Assembly (NCBI GenBank): GCA_017694735.1
Contig: JADIMN010000099.1
Span: 1-11,336 of the forward strand
Direction of reading: 5' to 3'
Source of the DNA: Candidatus Alectryobacillus merdavium
GTDB taxonomy: Bacteria > Bacillota_I > Bacilli_A > RFN20 > CAG-826
Length of the DNA stretch: 11,336 bases
Below the pieces are notes generated by a model. The model was given only the letters and a program-made list of their open reading frames with translations. It ran no database searches and was not told the DNA's origin. Both the position numbers and the translations under genes were made by a program. Positions 1 to 6,534 of the stretch are shown in pieces (within the stretch, counting starts at the first letter, position 1; every line of letters begins with the position of its first letter).

Positions 1-16
1 TGTGTATAAGAGACAG
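1..16 (+). other. Residual Tn5 mosaic-end sequencing adapter
   Basis: The first 16 bases, TGTGTATAAGAGACAG, are identical to the last 16 of the 19-base Tn5 mosaic end used in transposase-based library kits. They sit exactly at the window edge and are followed by ordinary coding sequence. This is an untrimmed adapter and not native DNA. The methyltransferase frame runs open through it, so a translation begun here would carry false residues. Confidence 0.95.
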
Positions 17-17
17 A

Positions 18-2138
18 TCTGTTAAAAAATACGAGGATTTGGAAAATATAACAAATAATGATACACAAACATTATTCAACCAATTTACAACAATTTTACG
101 CTTACATTCGATTTCTGATAAACCTAATGCGTTTATAAAAATGATTAATTTGTTTTTAGCAAAAATCGGTGACGAGATTTCTGCTAATAAAAAATATAAA
201 GTAAAGGACAAAAACGGGAATGTTCATTCTTTTGACGGGATGAAATTTCAATTTATATATGGAGTAGATACACCAGAATCGTTTATGAAAAGATTAAACG
301 AACTTTACAAAGAAGGGATGCGTGAATATTTAAATAAAGAAGTTATCGACTATGATGACGAAGAGATTGAAAAATTTATTAAAGGCGGGAACGAAAGTGA
401 ATTACTTGAAATTTTCGATAATTTAAGACTTAAAAAGAATAATAATTTTGCTTTTATTGATGTTTATGATGATGAAACTTTTTATTCTAATTATGAAGTT
501 GTTAAAAGTGTTGTGGAATTATTAGAGAATTATAAATTCAAATATGAAACTAAACATCAATTTTTAGGCGATTTTTTTGAAGAATTGTTAAATACAAGCT
601 TAAAGCAAGAAGCAGGACAATTCTTCACACCTTATCCTATAGTCGATTTTATGATTGATTCACTGCCATATGAAAAATGTATTAAAGATTTTCTATCTGG
701 TGGGAAGGTGCAATTTGTGCCATCTGTAATAGATTATGCTTGCGGTGCCGGTCATTTTTTGATAAGTTCAATGGCAAAAACGCAGGAAATTATTAATAAT
801 TTAAATAACAACTTATACAATCCAAATCAACGTATTAAAATTTCAACATTTAAAACTGATCCATATTCATGGGTCAGCAAAGAGAATTGTGTTGGGATAG
901 AAAAAGATTATCGTCTTGCAAAAACTACTAAAATTGCTACTTTTTTAAACGGAGATGGAGATGCGGAAATCATAAGTGGAGATGGAATTAATAAATTTAA
1001 TTCAAAAGATTATGAAAACACCATTCTTTTTTCCCAAAATAAAAAAATTGAAAAATTTGATTTTTTAATTTCTAATCCTCCATATTCGATAGATGGGTTT
1101 ATGAGAAATTTTAATAAAAACGGAATTACTCCTAACAGTAATGATTTTTCTCTATTAAAAAAGATAAATTATAATGATTCTGCAATAGAAACATTTTTTG
1201 TTGAACGTGCTGAACAGTTGCTTAAAAAGGATGGTTATGCAGCAATTATTTTACCTCAATCAATATTATCAAGTAACAAATATGAGAATATGAGAAAATT
1301 TATATTTTCCAATTTTGTTATAAAGGCATTGTTGATGACCTCTGATATTACTTTTTCTGGGACTACGACAAGCCCTGTTATGCTATTTATGAAAAAAGAA
1401 AAAAGATTAGATAAGCATTATCGAGTTTTTGTTATTGGTTCCCCTAAATATATGACTCCTACAGTGGCAAAAATGAAGGAGAAAGAAGTTGCTTTTCTTG
1501 GATATGAATTTAGCTCTAATCGAGCAAAATCTGGAATAAATTTAAAAAGAGCATCTATTTTAAAAGAAATTTCTCCTTTGTTGAATAAATTCATTACGAA
1601 TGGTAATGTAGATGTTCCTATGAAGTTAACATCAAACGTTCGAATTAAATATTTAGATGAAATTCTTCTAAATGTTAAGGATGATTATGTAGGCGATATT
1701 TATCCAAAATACGAAAAGAAATCTGGTGGGGTTCCGTTAAAAACGTATTGTCAAATTAATGCAAGAAGCGAAGATGAATTTGATATAAAACCATCAAAAT
1801 ATGTTGAAATTAGTGATTTAAAAAATTTATCAAATTGTTCCAAAAAGAAGACATCTACAAGAATGTGCAAAAAGGGCGATATTCTTGTTTCAAGCTTGTG
1901 CCCGAAAAAAAGTCAAATTTTGATTTCTGATGATAATTATATGCTGTCTTCAGCGATTCACGTATTATCAGGATTCAAAAATGATTCTGTTCGTGATTAC
2001 GTATTTAAAGAATTGCAAGATTCTGATGTTATAAAACAAATGAACACACTTCTTGATGGCTTTAAAGTAACTTACGCAAAAATAAGCGATGAAAATTTAA
2101 TAAACAACATACTTATTAAAGCGATAAAAAATTTCTAG
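18..2138 (+). CDS. N6-adenine DNA methyltransferase, HsdM-type with C-terminal HsdS-like segment (5'-truncated)
   Basis: This is predicted to transfer a methyl group from S-adenosylmethionine to adenine in DNA, as the modification part of a type I-like restriction system. Counting from the TTG at 39, EAGQFFTPYP (191-200) is the usual HsdM lead-in, DYACGAGHF (232-240) is SAM-binding motif I, and SNPPYS (345-350) is catalytic motif IV. The part before 190 is helical and includes an HsdM-like 'ISDKPNAF...NLFLAKI' stretch. From about 555 to the end it resembles half of an HsdS target-recognition unit (GGVPLKTYCQINA, then KKGDILVSS), so the protein may both recognise and modify DNA. The frame is open leftwards without a stop to the adapter, and the TTG has AGGA only about one base before it, so the true start probably lies off the contig. 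No restriction subunit is visible; the next feature is an IS remnant. The methyltransferase assignment is firm; the exact type (I, or a single-chain variant) is not. Confidence 0.88.
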   Translation, partial: SVKKYEDLENITNNDTQTLFNQFTTILRLHSISDKPNAFIKMINLFLAKIGDEISANKKYKVKDKNGNVHSFDGMKFQFIYGVDTPESFMKRLNELYKEGMREYLNKEVIDYDDEEIEKFIKGGNESELLEIFDNLRLKKNNNFAFIDVYDDETFYSNYEVVKSVVELLENYKFKYETKHQFLGDFFEELLNTSLKQEAGQFFTPYPIVDFMIDSLPYEKCIKDFLSGGKVQFVPSVIDYACGAGHFLISSMAKTQEIINNLNNNLYNPNQRIKISTFKTDPYSWVSKENCVGIEKDYRLAKTTKIATFLNGDGDAEIISGDGINKFNSKDYENTILFSQNKKIEKFDFLISNPPYSIDGFMRNFNKNGITPNSNDFSLLKKINYNDSAIETFFVERAEQLLKKDGYAAIILPQSILSSNKYENMRKFIFSNFVIKALLMTSDITFSGTTTSPVMLFMKKEKRLDKHYRVFVIGSPKYMTPTVAKMKEKEVAFLGYEFSSNRAKSGINLKRASILKEISPLLNKFITNGNVDVPMKLTSNVRIKYLDEILLNVKDDYVGDIYPKYEKKSGGVPLKTYCQINARSEDEFDIKPSKYVEISDLKNLSNCSKKKTSTRMCKKGDILVSSLCPKKSQILISDDNYMLSSAIHVLSGFKNDSVRDYVFKELQDSDVIKQMNTLLDGFKVTYAKISDENLINNILIKAIKNF

Positions 2139-2279
2139 ATATGAAAACTTAAAATAGAGAATAATCTATTAATTTGGTTTAAAAATAAACCGCTAATATT
2201 ACTCCAAAAAATATATTTTCGTGATATTTGTAAATAGTAAAGTCAAAATGCAGGAAAGGGGATGCGGATTTTTTTTAGA

Positions 2280-2548
2280 CTAATAATGATTATAATTTAA
2301 CATAAATTCTTTTGGGGATAAATATCCTAATCTTCTCTTAATTCGTTTATTTTTAAAACAGATTAAATATTTTTTTAATTCAGTAATAAAATCATTACAT
2401 GTTGCATATTTCCAATCATTTGGATAAAAGAACTCATTTTTAATTGCTCCAAAGAATCCTTCACACATTGAATTGTCTGGAGATCATCCATTTCTATTTA
2501 GCCCAAGTTTTTGTCTGCGCTCCCTTATGTACATTTATATCCGCGATT
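2280..2548 (-). pseudogene. IS3-family transposase (OrfB) C-terminal remnant
   Basis: The last 62 codons are open (start-like ATG at 2466-2468, stop at 2280-2282). They read as the end of an IS3 OrfB DDE integrase: CEGFFGAIKNEFFY carries the third catalytic acid (E in CEGFFG), followed by NKRIKRRLGYLSPKEF, the usual C-terminal 'YN.KRI...L...SP..Y' signature. Reading upstream in the same frame gives SPDNS, then a TGA stop at 2484-2486, then RNG preceded by LGLN, and another stop at 2535-2537. A DRG-like stretch, NRGYKC, continues in a different frame up to about 2548. The gene therefore has at least one nonsense change and a frameshift. The rest of OrfB and OrfA are absent. Downstream, at 2236-2279, an AGTCAAAA and GGGGATGCGGA stretch may be the residual element end, but I cannot identify the opposite terminus or a target duplication. 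It is not expected to be active. Confidence 0.85.
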
Positions 2549-2660
2549 AACATATTTTATTTCCATAGCTGACAACGAATGCAATACTTATAAATGATTA
2601 TAAAATTATTACCAAAAGTTAAAAAATAATGCAGTTTTCCACTATTTTTAATTTTATTGA

Positions 2661-3857
2661 TTATAATTTTAGTAAATATAAAAATAAATCATCCAAAAAT
2701 TTTCTAATATTAAATAAATCTTCTTTTAAATCAAGTGTGAGAGGATCCTTTAAATATATTTTTTTATTTATCTCAATTGTAAAACATATAGTTTTATTAT
2801 TAAAGTTTGATGATGTTTCATAAGTATCATTATAAGGAAAACTAAATGATGTTTTTATTTTATATATATGATCTAGTTTATATATTTTTCTTTTAATTTT
2901 TTCTAATAATAATCTAGGAGTATTTTTAGAAAAAACAATATTTAAATCAGGAAATTTCCTTTTTCTGTAATTAGGAAATTTCTTTTTTATATACATTTCA
3001 CTAAAAGAATGCAGAGATAAAACAAATAAATGTTTTTGTGTTTGGTTTGATATTGATTTAGCTTTATCTTCAAAACTTTTATTAAACAAAACCCATTTAT
3101 TAATAAAAGTTAAATAATTTGGATCTTGATATATATTTTCATATCTTCTTATTGAAATATATGTAAATATATCTAAATAACTAACTGCTTTTAATGGAAT
3201 AAAAGAATATCCGTTTTTTTCTTCTTCTGAATTATTTCCAACAAGTCTTTCATAATCAACAAACAAACGTGAGATATCTCCTTTTAAAACATATTCAAAT
3301 CTATTGAAATTTATTAATTTATCAAGTAATGGATCACTATTAAATATTGATGATTTTATAAATGTTTCTTGATCTACTGTTAAAGAATTTTTATATGTTT
3401 CATATAAATATAAACTAGGTGATAAATGGGGAATTCTACAAATTAATTTATTTGGTGTATCAACCATTGATTCATTAATTGTCTTTATTAGATTTTCTTT
3501 TTCTTTAACTAATTTTGTTCTATAAGCACTTATCTTAGCTATTTGTTCTTTAATATATTCTTGTTCATTTTCTTTATTTTTTAATTGAGCAGTGTAATGA
3601 TTTAAAACATGTTCCATAGGATACATTTTAACTAAGACATATTCTCCATCTACTTCTTTATGATGATATTCAAATATATTTGTATCTAGGGCAAATTGTC
3701 TTAAAGAATAATCCTCTATTGATATAAAATCTATATCTCTCCATCCTTTGTAATATCTATTTAGATAATTTATAGACATTTTTAATTTTAAGTCAAAGCC
3801 TTTATAACTTTTTAAACTTTTTAGCTTTTCTGATAATTTTTGATTTAATATTTTCAT
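2661..3857 (-). CDS. Uncharacterised 398-residue protein behind an S-box-type leader
   Basis: I do not recognise a family. The ATG at 3855-3857 has a good AAGGAGA site about six bases upstream, so the start is well supported. The protein has no signal peptide and no membrane segment, so it is probably cytoplasmic. Residues about 90-130 are rich in Lys, Glu and Gln (QLKNKENEQEYIKEQIAKIS and beyond) and look like a coiled coil or long helical hairpin. The C-terminal half has basic patches (YRKRKF, EKIKRKIYK) and an aromatic-rich alternating region that could be beta strands. It has only two cysteines and no obvious metal, nucleotide-binding or nuclease motif. It is alone on its strand between the IS remnant and a divergent operon. 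Transcription should pass through the aptamer and terminator at 3889-4029, so expression probably rises when that switch's ligand is scarce. No terminator is visible after its stop codon. Coding status is likely from length, ribosome binding site and regulated leader; function is unknown. Confidence 0.8.
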   Translation of the reverse strand: MKILNQKLSEKLKSLKSYKGFDLKLKMSINYLNRYYKGWRDIDFISIEDYSLRQFALDTNIFEYHHKEVDGEYVLVKMYPMEHVLNHYTAQLKNKENEQEYIKEQIAKISAYRTKLVKEKENLIKTINESMVDTPNKLICRIPHLSPSLYLYETYKNSLTVDQETFIKSSIFNSDPLLDKLINFNRFEYVLKGDISRLFVDYERLVGNNSEEEKNGYSFIPLKAVSYLDIFTYISIRRYENIYQDPNYLTFINKWVLFNKSFEDKAKSISNQTQKHLFVLSLHSFSEMYIKKKFPNYRKRKFPDLNIVFSKNTPRLLLEKIKRKIYKLDHIYKIKTSFSFPYNDTYETSSNFNNKTICFTIEINKKIYLKDPLTLDLKEDLFNIRKFLDDLFLYLLKL

Positions 3858-3886
3858 ATCTTTCTCCTTTTATTGCGCTAAATCCA

Positions 3887-3913
3887 ATAAAAAGAGCCCA
3901 TCGTAAGATGGGC
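3887..3913 (-). terminator. Rho-independent terminator (attenuator) of the riboswitch leader
   Basis: On the minus strand GCCCATC (3913-3907), a four-base TTAC loop and GATGGGC (3902-3896) form a perfect 7-bp stem, followed at once by TCTTTTT. It lies about 20 bases before the ribosome binding site of the downstream gene, so it is an attenuator. Its 5' arm CCCATC is complementary to GATGGG at 3940-3935, the 3' side of aptamer helix P1. The two pairings are mutually exclusive, giving terminator and antiterminator states. Confidence 0.85.
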
Positions 3914-3933
3914 AATAATTAATTAAATAATAT

Positions 3934-4029
3934 ACCCATCATTCAAGCTTTAGCACTTTGTCTAAGGATTTACTTAGATAAGTTGCTGGTAGGTTATCGA
4001 GCTTGTCTCTACCTACTCTCTTTATGGAT
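3934..4029 (-). promoter_or_regulatory. S-box (SAM-I clan) riboswitch aptamer
   Basis: Read on the minus strand, the leader matches the S-box core in order. P1 is ATCCAT (4029-4024) pairing with ATGGGT (3939-3934), including one G-U pair. Then come the conserved AAGAGA, and P2 GTAGGT (4016-4011) with ACCTAC (3994-3989). Inside P2, GAG and CTC close a loop in the place of the usual GGG and CCC, followed by a GATAACC stretch like the consensus GATGAAACC. Next are AGCAAC (3987-3982), the P3 hairpin CTAAG/CTTAG (3977-3962), and GTGCTAAA (3956-3949), which corresponds to the consensus GGTGCTAAA of P4. The family binds S-adenosylmethionine and switches genes off. The layout with P1 overlapping an antiterminator fits that logic. 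P2 and L2 differ from the textbook sequence, so a variant ligand or subtype is possible. I have not folded it computationally. Confidence 0.75.
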
Positions 4030-4037
4030 TCGAGATT

Positions 4038-4066
4038 ATTTTATTTTACTATTTATTTATTTGCAA
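4038..4066 (-). promoter_or_regulatory. Promoter of the riboswitch-controlled gene
   Basis: On the minus strand TTGCAA (4066-4061) and TAAAAT (4043-4038) are separated by 17 bases, a good sigma-70-type arrangement. Transcription would start near 4030-4031, almost exactly at the first base of aptamer helix P1. This independently supports the aptamer boundary. Confidence 0.6.
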
Positions 4067-4101
4067 GAAAAAGATTGATCAATATCAATTTTCAAGGTTA
4101 T

Positions 4102-4118
4102 CTATACATTGTGTATAG
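4102..4118. promoter_or_regulatory. 17-base dyad, possible operator
   Basis: CTATACA-TTG-TGTATAG is a perfect 7-bp inverted repeat with a three-base centre, in the gap between two divergent genes. Its size suits a dimeric repressor. It lies upstream of the leftward promoter and about 36 bases before the candidate rightward -35 box. No T tract follows on either strand, so it is not a terminator. The regulator is unknown. Confidence 0.4.
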
Positions 4119-4153
4119 TTTAAATTGCAAATTAACATAAATCAAAATCGAAC

Positions 4154-4181
4154 TTGAATTATATAGTTATTTTATTAAAAT
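4154..4181 (+). promoter_or_regulatory. Candidate promoter of the acetyltransferase operon
   Basis: TTGAAT (4154-4159) and TAAAAT (4176-4181) are 16 bases apart, upstream of the first gene of the rightward operon. In DNA this AT-rich such matches occur by chance. A rival is TTGATT (4205-4210) with TATTAA (4227-4232), also 16 apart. Confidence 0.3.
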
Positions 4182-4185
4182 AAAG

Positions 4186-4223
4186 AATAAGAATTGAATT
4201 AATTTTGATTCTTAATTCTTATT
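4186..4223. repeat. AT-rich inverted repeat in the operon leader
   Basis: AATAAGAATT (4186-4195) and AATTCTTATT (4214-4223) are perfect 10-bp inverted repeats separated by 18 bases. If the promoter at 4154-4181 is used, this hairpin would lie at the very 5' end of the mRNA, where it could stabilise the transcript or bind a regulator. It has no following T tract and so is unlikely to terminate transcription. Confidence 0.45.
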
Positions 4224-4264
4224 AAATATTAAGAAATAATTCATTTTAATGGGATAAAAAAGTT

Positions 4265-4846
4265 ATGAATAGAGAAGAATATTTGAAATTAATTAATGAA
4301 AAAGGTTATGTTGATGGTAATAGTGAAGTTCTATCATTTATGAATGAGTCTTCTTATCGTGCTCAAAAAATTTTAAATGAGATAAATAACAAATTCTTAT
4401 CTCAAAATGAAATACAAAATTTAATTAGTGAATTGACTAAAGAAAAAATAAATAAGACATTAAAATTATTTCCACCTATTTATACAGATTTTGGAATGAA
4501 TTTGCATATAGGAGAAAATGTTTTTATAAACTCAGGATGTTGTTTTCAAGATCAAGGAGGTATTTATATTGGTGATAATTGCTTAATTGGACATCAAGTT
4601 GTTTTTGCGACAATAAATCACGATTTTGATCCAACAAAGAGAGGGTCAATGTATTTTAAGCCAATTCATGTTGGCAAAAATGTATGGATAGGTGCTCATG
4701 CAACAATACTTCCTGGTGTTAATATTGGAGATGGTGCTATTATTGGAGCAGGAGCAGTAGTAAATAAAAATATACCGGCTAATTGTGTAGCAGTAGGTGT
4801 TCCAGCTAAGCCCATTAAGAATATTAATGATATAAAAAAGAGTTAA
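4265..4846 (+). CDS. Sugar O-acetyltransferase (LacA/maltose acetyltransferase-like)
   Basis: This 193-residue protein is predicted to move an acetyl group from acetyl-CoA to a hydroxyl on a sugar or similar small acceptor in the cytoplasm. The N-terminal 60 residues match the helical Mac domain (MNREEYLKLI start). From about 78 to 182 come left-handed beta-helix hexapeptide repeats (IGENVF, IGDNCL, VGKNVWIGAHATI, IGDGAIIGAGAVV). The family ends in VAVGVPAKPIK, as here. His119 in TINHD is the expected catalytic base. Length is normal for the family. It is the first gene of a three-gene rightward unit, 54 bases before the alcohol dehydrogenase start. Its ribosome binding site is poor: only GGGA lies upstream, about ten bases before the ATG. 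The natural acceptor cannot be told from sequence. Detoxification of unmetabolised sugars is the usual suggestion for LacA relatives. Confidence 0.9.
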   Translation: MNREEYLKLINEKGYVDGNSEVLSFMNESSYRAQKILNEINNKFLSQNEIQNLISELTKEKINKTLKLFPPIYTDFGMNLHIGENVFINSGCCFQDQGGIYIGDNCLIGHQVVFATINHDFDPTKRGSMYFKPIHVGKNVWIGAHATILPGVNIGDGAIIGAGAVVNKNIPANCVAVGVPAKPIKNINDIKKS

Positions 4847-4900
4847 TTTATTTATTATAGTTTGTTATTAAGATTATCGATTAAAAAGGAGAAATTAGTT

Positions 4901-6061
4901 ATGAAATACGATTTTACATTTTATAATCCTACAAGGATTCACTTTGGAAAAAATTCTTTAGATAATTTAAAAGACGAATTATCTAATTATGGAAAAAATA
5001 TATTATTAGTCTATGGTGGAGGATCTATAAAGAAAATAGGTCTTTATGATAAAGTAGTAAATATTTTAAAAGAATGTAATAAAAATATATTTGAATGTGG
5101 TGGTATTACTCCTAATCCAAAATATAAAGATATGTTAAGAGGTGTCAAAATGATTGAAGACAATCATATTGACTTAATACTTGTTGTTGGAGGTGGAAGT
5201 GTTATTGATTGTGCTAAAGGAATGAGTGTTTCTTTAGGCTTAAAAGATCCTTTTAAAGATTTATGGCTTGAAGGAAAAGAAGTAACAAAAAATAATATTC
5301 CAGTTGGTAGTATTCTAACAATGGTTGGTACTGGTAGTGAATTTAATGGTGGTAGTGTTATCACTGATGAAGATAGAAAAATTAAAATGGGTAGAGTTTT
5401 TCCAAGTCATGTATATCCAAAATTTAGTATATTAAATCCTGAATTAACTTATTCTGTCAGTGAATATCAAATGGTTAGTGGTATATTTGATATTTTATCT
5501 CATTTAATGGAACAATATTTTTCTGGAGATGATGATAATGTATCAGATTATTTAATTGAATCATTAATGAAATCTTTAATTGATGCAACACCAAAAGCAA
5601 TTAAAAATAAAGAAGACTATGAAGCAAGAAGTAATATTATGTGGATTGCATCTCTTGCATTAAATACTTTAGTTGGTTTAGGTAAAACTCAAGATTGGGA
5701 AGTTCATAATATTGAACACCAATTAGGCGCTTATACAGATTGTGCTCATGGTATGGGTTTAGCTGCAATAAGTGTTCCATATTATAAACATATTTATAAA
5801 TATGGTTTAGATAAATTTGTTAGATTTGCTAAAAATGTTTGGAATATAGATGATACTAATAAAAGCAAAGATGAAGTTGCTTTATTAGGTATTGAAGCAT
5901 TAAGTAAATTTATTAAAGATTCTCATATGGTAACTCATATATCTGAACTTGGTGCAACAAAAGATATGTTAAAAGATATTGCAAATAGTTGTATTGAAAG
6001 TGGTGGATATAAAGTCTTAAGTCATGAAGAAATATATGAAATTTTAAAGGAAGCATATTAA
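4901..6061 (+). CDS. Iron-containing alcohol dehydrogenase (butanol dehydrogenase-like)
   Basis: This NAD(P)H-linked enzyme interconverts alcohols and aldehydes in the cytoplasm and belongs to the group III, metal-dependent dehydrogenases. The start is the ATG at 4901, which has AAGGAG nine bases upstream; an in-frame TTG at 4862 has no such site. The resulting 386 residues are the usual family length. The N-terminus (YDFTFYNPTRIHFG) is typical of BdhA/YugJ-type enzymes. Cofactor binding is shown by LVVGGGSVIDCAKG (94-107) and TGSEFNGGSV. The four expected metal ligands are present: Asp197 and His201 in FDILSH, His269 in VHNIEH and His283 in CAHGMG, with His273 as the conserved histidine near the nicotinamide. 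The gene is followed one base later by a flavodoxin gene, so the two are almost certainly co-translated. Substrate is uncertain: butanol, ethanol or another aldehyde is possible. Confidence 0.92.
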   Translation: MKYDFTFYNPTRIHFGKNSLDNLKDELSNYGKNILLVYGGGSIKKIGLYDKVVNILKECNKNIFECGGITPNPKYKDMLRGVKMIEDNHIDLILVVGGGSVIDCAKGMSVSLGLKDPFKDLWLEGKEVTKNNIPVGSILTMVGTGSEFNGGSVITDEDRKIKMGRVFPSHVYPKFSILNPELTYSVSEYQMVSGIFDILSHLMEQYFSGDDDNVSDYLIESLMKSLIDATPKAIKNKEDYEARSNIMWIASLALNTLVGLGKTQDWEVHNIEHQLGAYTDCAHGMGLAAISVPYYKHIYKYGLDKFVRFAKNVWNIDDTNKSKDEVALLGIEALSKFIKDSHMVTHISELGATKDMLKDIANSCIESGGYKVLSHEEIYEILKEAY

Positions 6062-6062
6062 G

Positions 6063-6530
6063 ATGAGTAAAATTTTAGTTAGTTATTTTTCTGTTAGTGG
6101 AGTTACTAAAAATAAAGCTAAAGAGATTGCTAGCATTTTAAATTCTACACTAGATGAAATTGTTCCAAGTAAATTATATAGTGAAGACGATTTAGATTGG
6201 AGAAATAAAAACTCAAGATCTACACTAGAGATGAAAGATGAAAAATCTAGACCTGAATTTATAAAAAGTAGTGTAAATCCTGAAGATTTTGATATTATTT
6301 TTATTGGTTTTCCAATTTGGTGGGGGGTTGAACCAAGAATTATAGATACTTATTTAGAAGCTTATAACTTAAAAGGAAAAACAATAATTCCATTTGCTAC
6401 AAGTGGTGGTAGTCCAATGGGATATTGTGATGAACACTTACAAAAATTGTATCCAAATTTAAATATTAAAAATGGATTACTATTAAATTTTGGTGTTGAA
6501 AAAGACGAAATATTAAAATTAGTTAAATAA
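6063..6530 (+). CDS. Flavodoxin
   Basis: This 155-residue FMN-binding protein carries electrons or acts as a small flavin reductase in the cytoplasm. The phosphate-binding loop is SYFSVSGVTKNKA (7-19), with Ser10, Ser12, Gly13 and Thr15 in the places of the usual S-x-T-G-x-T. FPIWWGVEPRI is the conserved segment of the flavodoxin_4-type family, and FATSGGSPMG is the third flavin-contact loop. Length and pattern are complete. The start is one base after the alcohol dehydrogenase stop, with AAGGAAG inside the end of that gene. The context suggests a redox role linked to the dehydrogenase. It ends four bases before the stop of the opposing membrane-protein gene, with no terminator visible between them. 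Confidence 0.88.
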   Translation: MSKILVSYFSVSGVTKNKAKEIASILNSTLDEIVPSKLYSEDDLDWRNKNSRSTLEMKDEKSRPEFIKSSVNPEDFDIIFIGFPIWWGVEPRIIDTYLEAYNLKGKTIIPFATSGGSPMGYCDEHLQKLYPNLNIKNGLLLNFGVEKDEILKLVK

Positions 6531-6534
6531 ATTA

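Noticed and set aside
1..16. Natural IS50/Tn5 end
   Set aside because: The sequence is the engineered mosaic end trimmed at the contig edge, with no transposon sequence beside it.
2176..2191. GGTTTA-AAAA-TAAACC hairpin as terminator of the methyltransferase gene
   Set aside because: The six-base stem has only two G-C pairs and is not followed by a T tract, so terminator function is not supported.
2484..2486. TGA within the transposase read as tryptophan (genetic code 4)
   Set aside because: Every clear tryptophan in the intact genes is TGG, and TGA ends the signal peptidase gene at the expected place. The upstream transposase sequence is also frameshifted, so decay is the simpler reading.
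2629..2823. Short rightward open frame of 64 codons
   Set aside because: It lies almost wholly over the 3' end of the leftward 398-codon gene, lacks a ribosome binding site and has the composition of an antisense shadow.
3889..4029. T-box leader instead of S-box
   Set aside because: An AGAGA stretch is present, but there is no T-box antiterminator motif (TGG.ACCGCG) before the terminator. The AGCAAC and GTGCTAAA elements fit the S-box core.
4862..4900. Upstream TTG start adding 13 residues to the alcohol dehydrogenase
   Set aside because: The ATG at 4901 has a proper AAGGAG site and gives the usual family N-terminus; the added residues contain that ribosome binding site.
5164..5364. Leftward open frame of 66 codons
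   Set aside because: Antisense to the cofactor-binding region of the alcohol dehydrogenase, whose protein is clearly conserved.
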